The notes beneath the pieces were generated by a model, which saw only the letters and a list, made by a program, of their open reading frames with translations, was not told the origin of the DNA and did no database searches. Shown here one piece after another: positions 32,513 through 32,540 of a stretch of DNA of 32,540 bases. The stretch's first letter is position 1; each line of letters starts with the position of its first letter. A program made the translations under genes and the position numbers. The stretch is from Oscillatoriales cyanobacterium (GTDB taxonomy: Bacteria > Cyanobacteriota > Cyanobacteriia > Cyanobacteriales > Microcoleaceae): contig RDXH01000110.1 of NCBI GenBank assembly GCA_004292745.1, forward strand, positions 1-32,540, given 5' to 3'.

Positions 32513-32540
32513 TAATTCCAGTCAAAGAGGTATCTCTCAA

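Overview
The window is chromosomal DNA from a cyanobacterium, most likely a filamentous one of the Microcoleus/Oscillatoria/Phormidium type. The HIP1 octamer GCGATCGC and its CGATCG core occur throughout both genes and spacers. The gene families also fit: DUF4347 surface proteins, Uma2 nucleases, an FHA-linked class A PBP, a multi-PAS hybrid-less kinase, an Mrp operon in CDEFG-A-B order, and a VMAP-type HTH gene. Spacers are loaded with short repeats of the kind seen in such genomes: CCCAATT-type arrays, GGAAGAAGG arrays, and a roughly 105 bp palindromic element. The genus is inference.

Layout, left to right. (1) 1-390: 5' part of a conflict-system (VMAP-type HTH) gene on the minus strand, running off the left edge and possibly cut by an IS end. 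(2) 848-5746: small TPR protein, secreted GH108 lysozyme-like protein, TPR/GT41 O-GlcNAc-transferase-like protein, the tRNA hydroxylase MiaE with a 4-bp frameshift at its 5' end, and a GNAT acetyltransferase. (3) 6019-12462: six-PAS/GAF histidine kinase, ACT-malic enzyme, small conserved protein. (4) 12706-19586: argS, a toxin gene flanked by two paralogous antitoxin genes, an ATP-grasp ligase, FHA-class A PBP, and a Uma2 nuclease. (5) 19709-23980: a seven-gene Mrp-type Na+/H+ antiporter operon on the minus strand with tight 1-11 bp overlaps, interrupted by a MITE-like element between C and D and by a repeat fragment between E and F. (6) 24083-27357: MacA-like adaptor with symmetric 26-residue repeats, followed by a MacB-like permease that lacks its last two membrane helices and has a tandemly duplicated 3' end. 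(7) 27628-window end: a very large DUF4347/FG-GAP/Calx-beta surface protein gene whose DUF4347 domain is split by a hairpin-rich insertion.

The main theme is repeat-driven gene erosion and remodelling. Several genes have ends or breaks in short repeats: the TPR gene ends in a GGAATAA array, miaE lost one TTGG unit, the permease lost a segment beside a tandem duplication, the mrpC stop codon lies in an inverted-repeat element, and the adhesin is split by a hairpin array. The most interesting candidates are the two-antitoxin/one-toxin locus, the adaptor whose two hairpin arms are each built of four 26-residue units, the truncated permease without an ATPase, and the structured insertion in the adhesin. 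No tRNA, rRNA, CRISPR array or intact transposase gene was seen.
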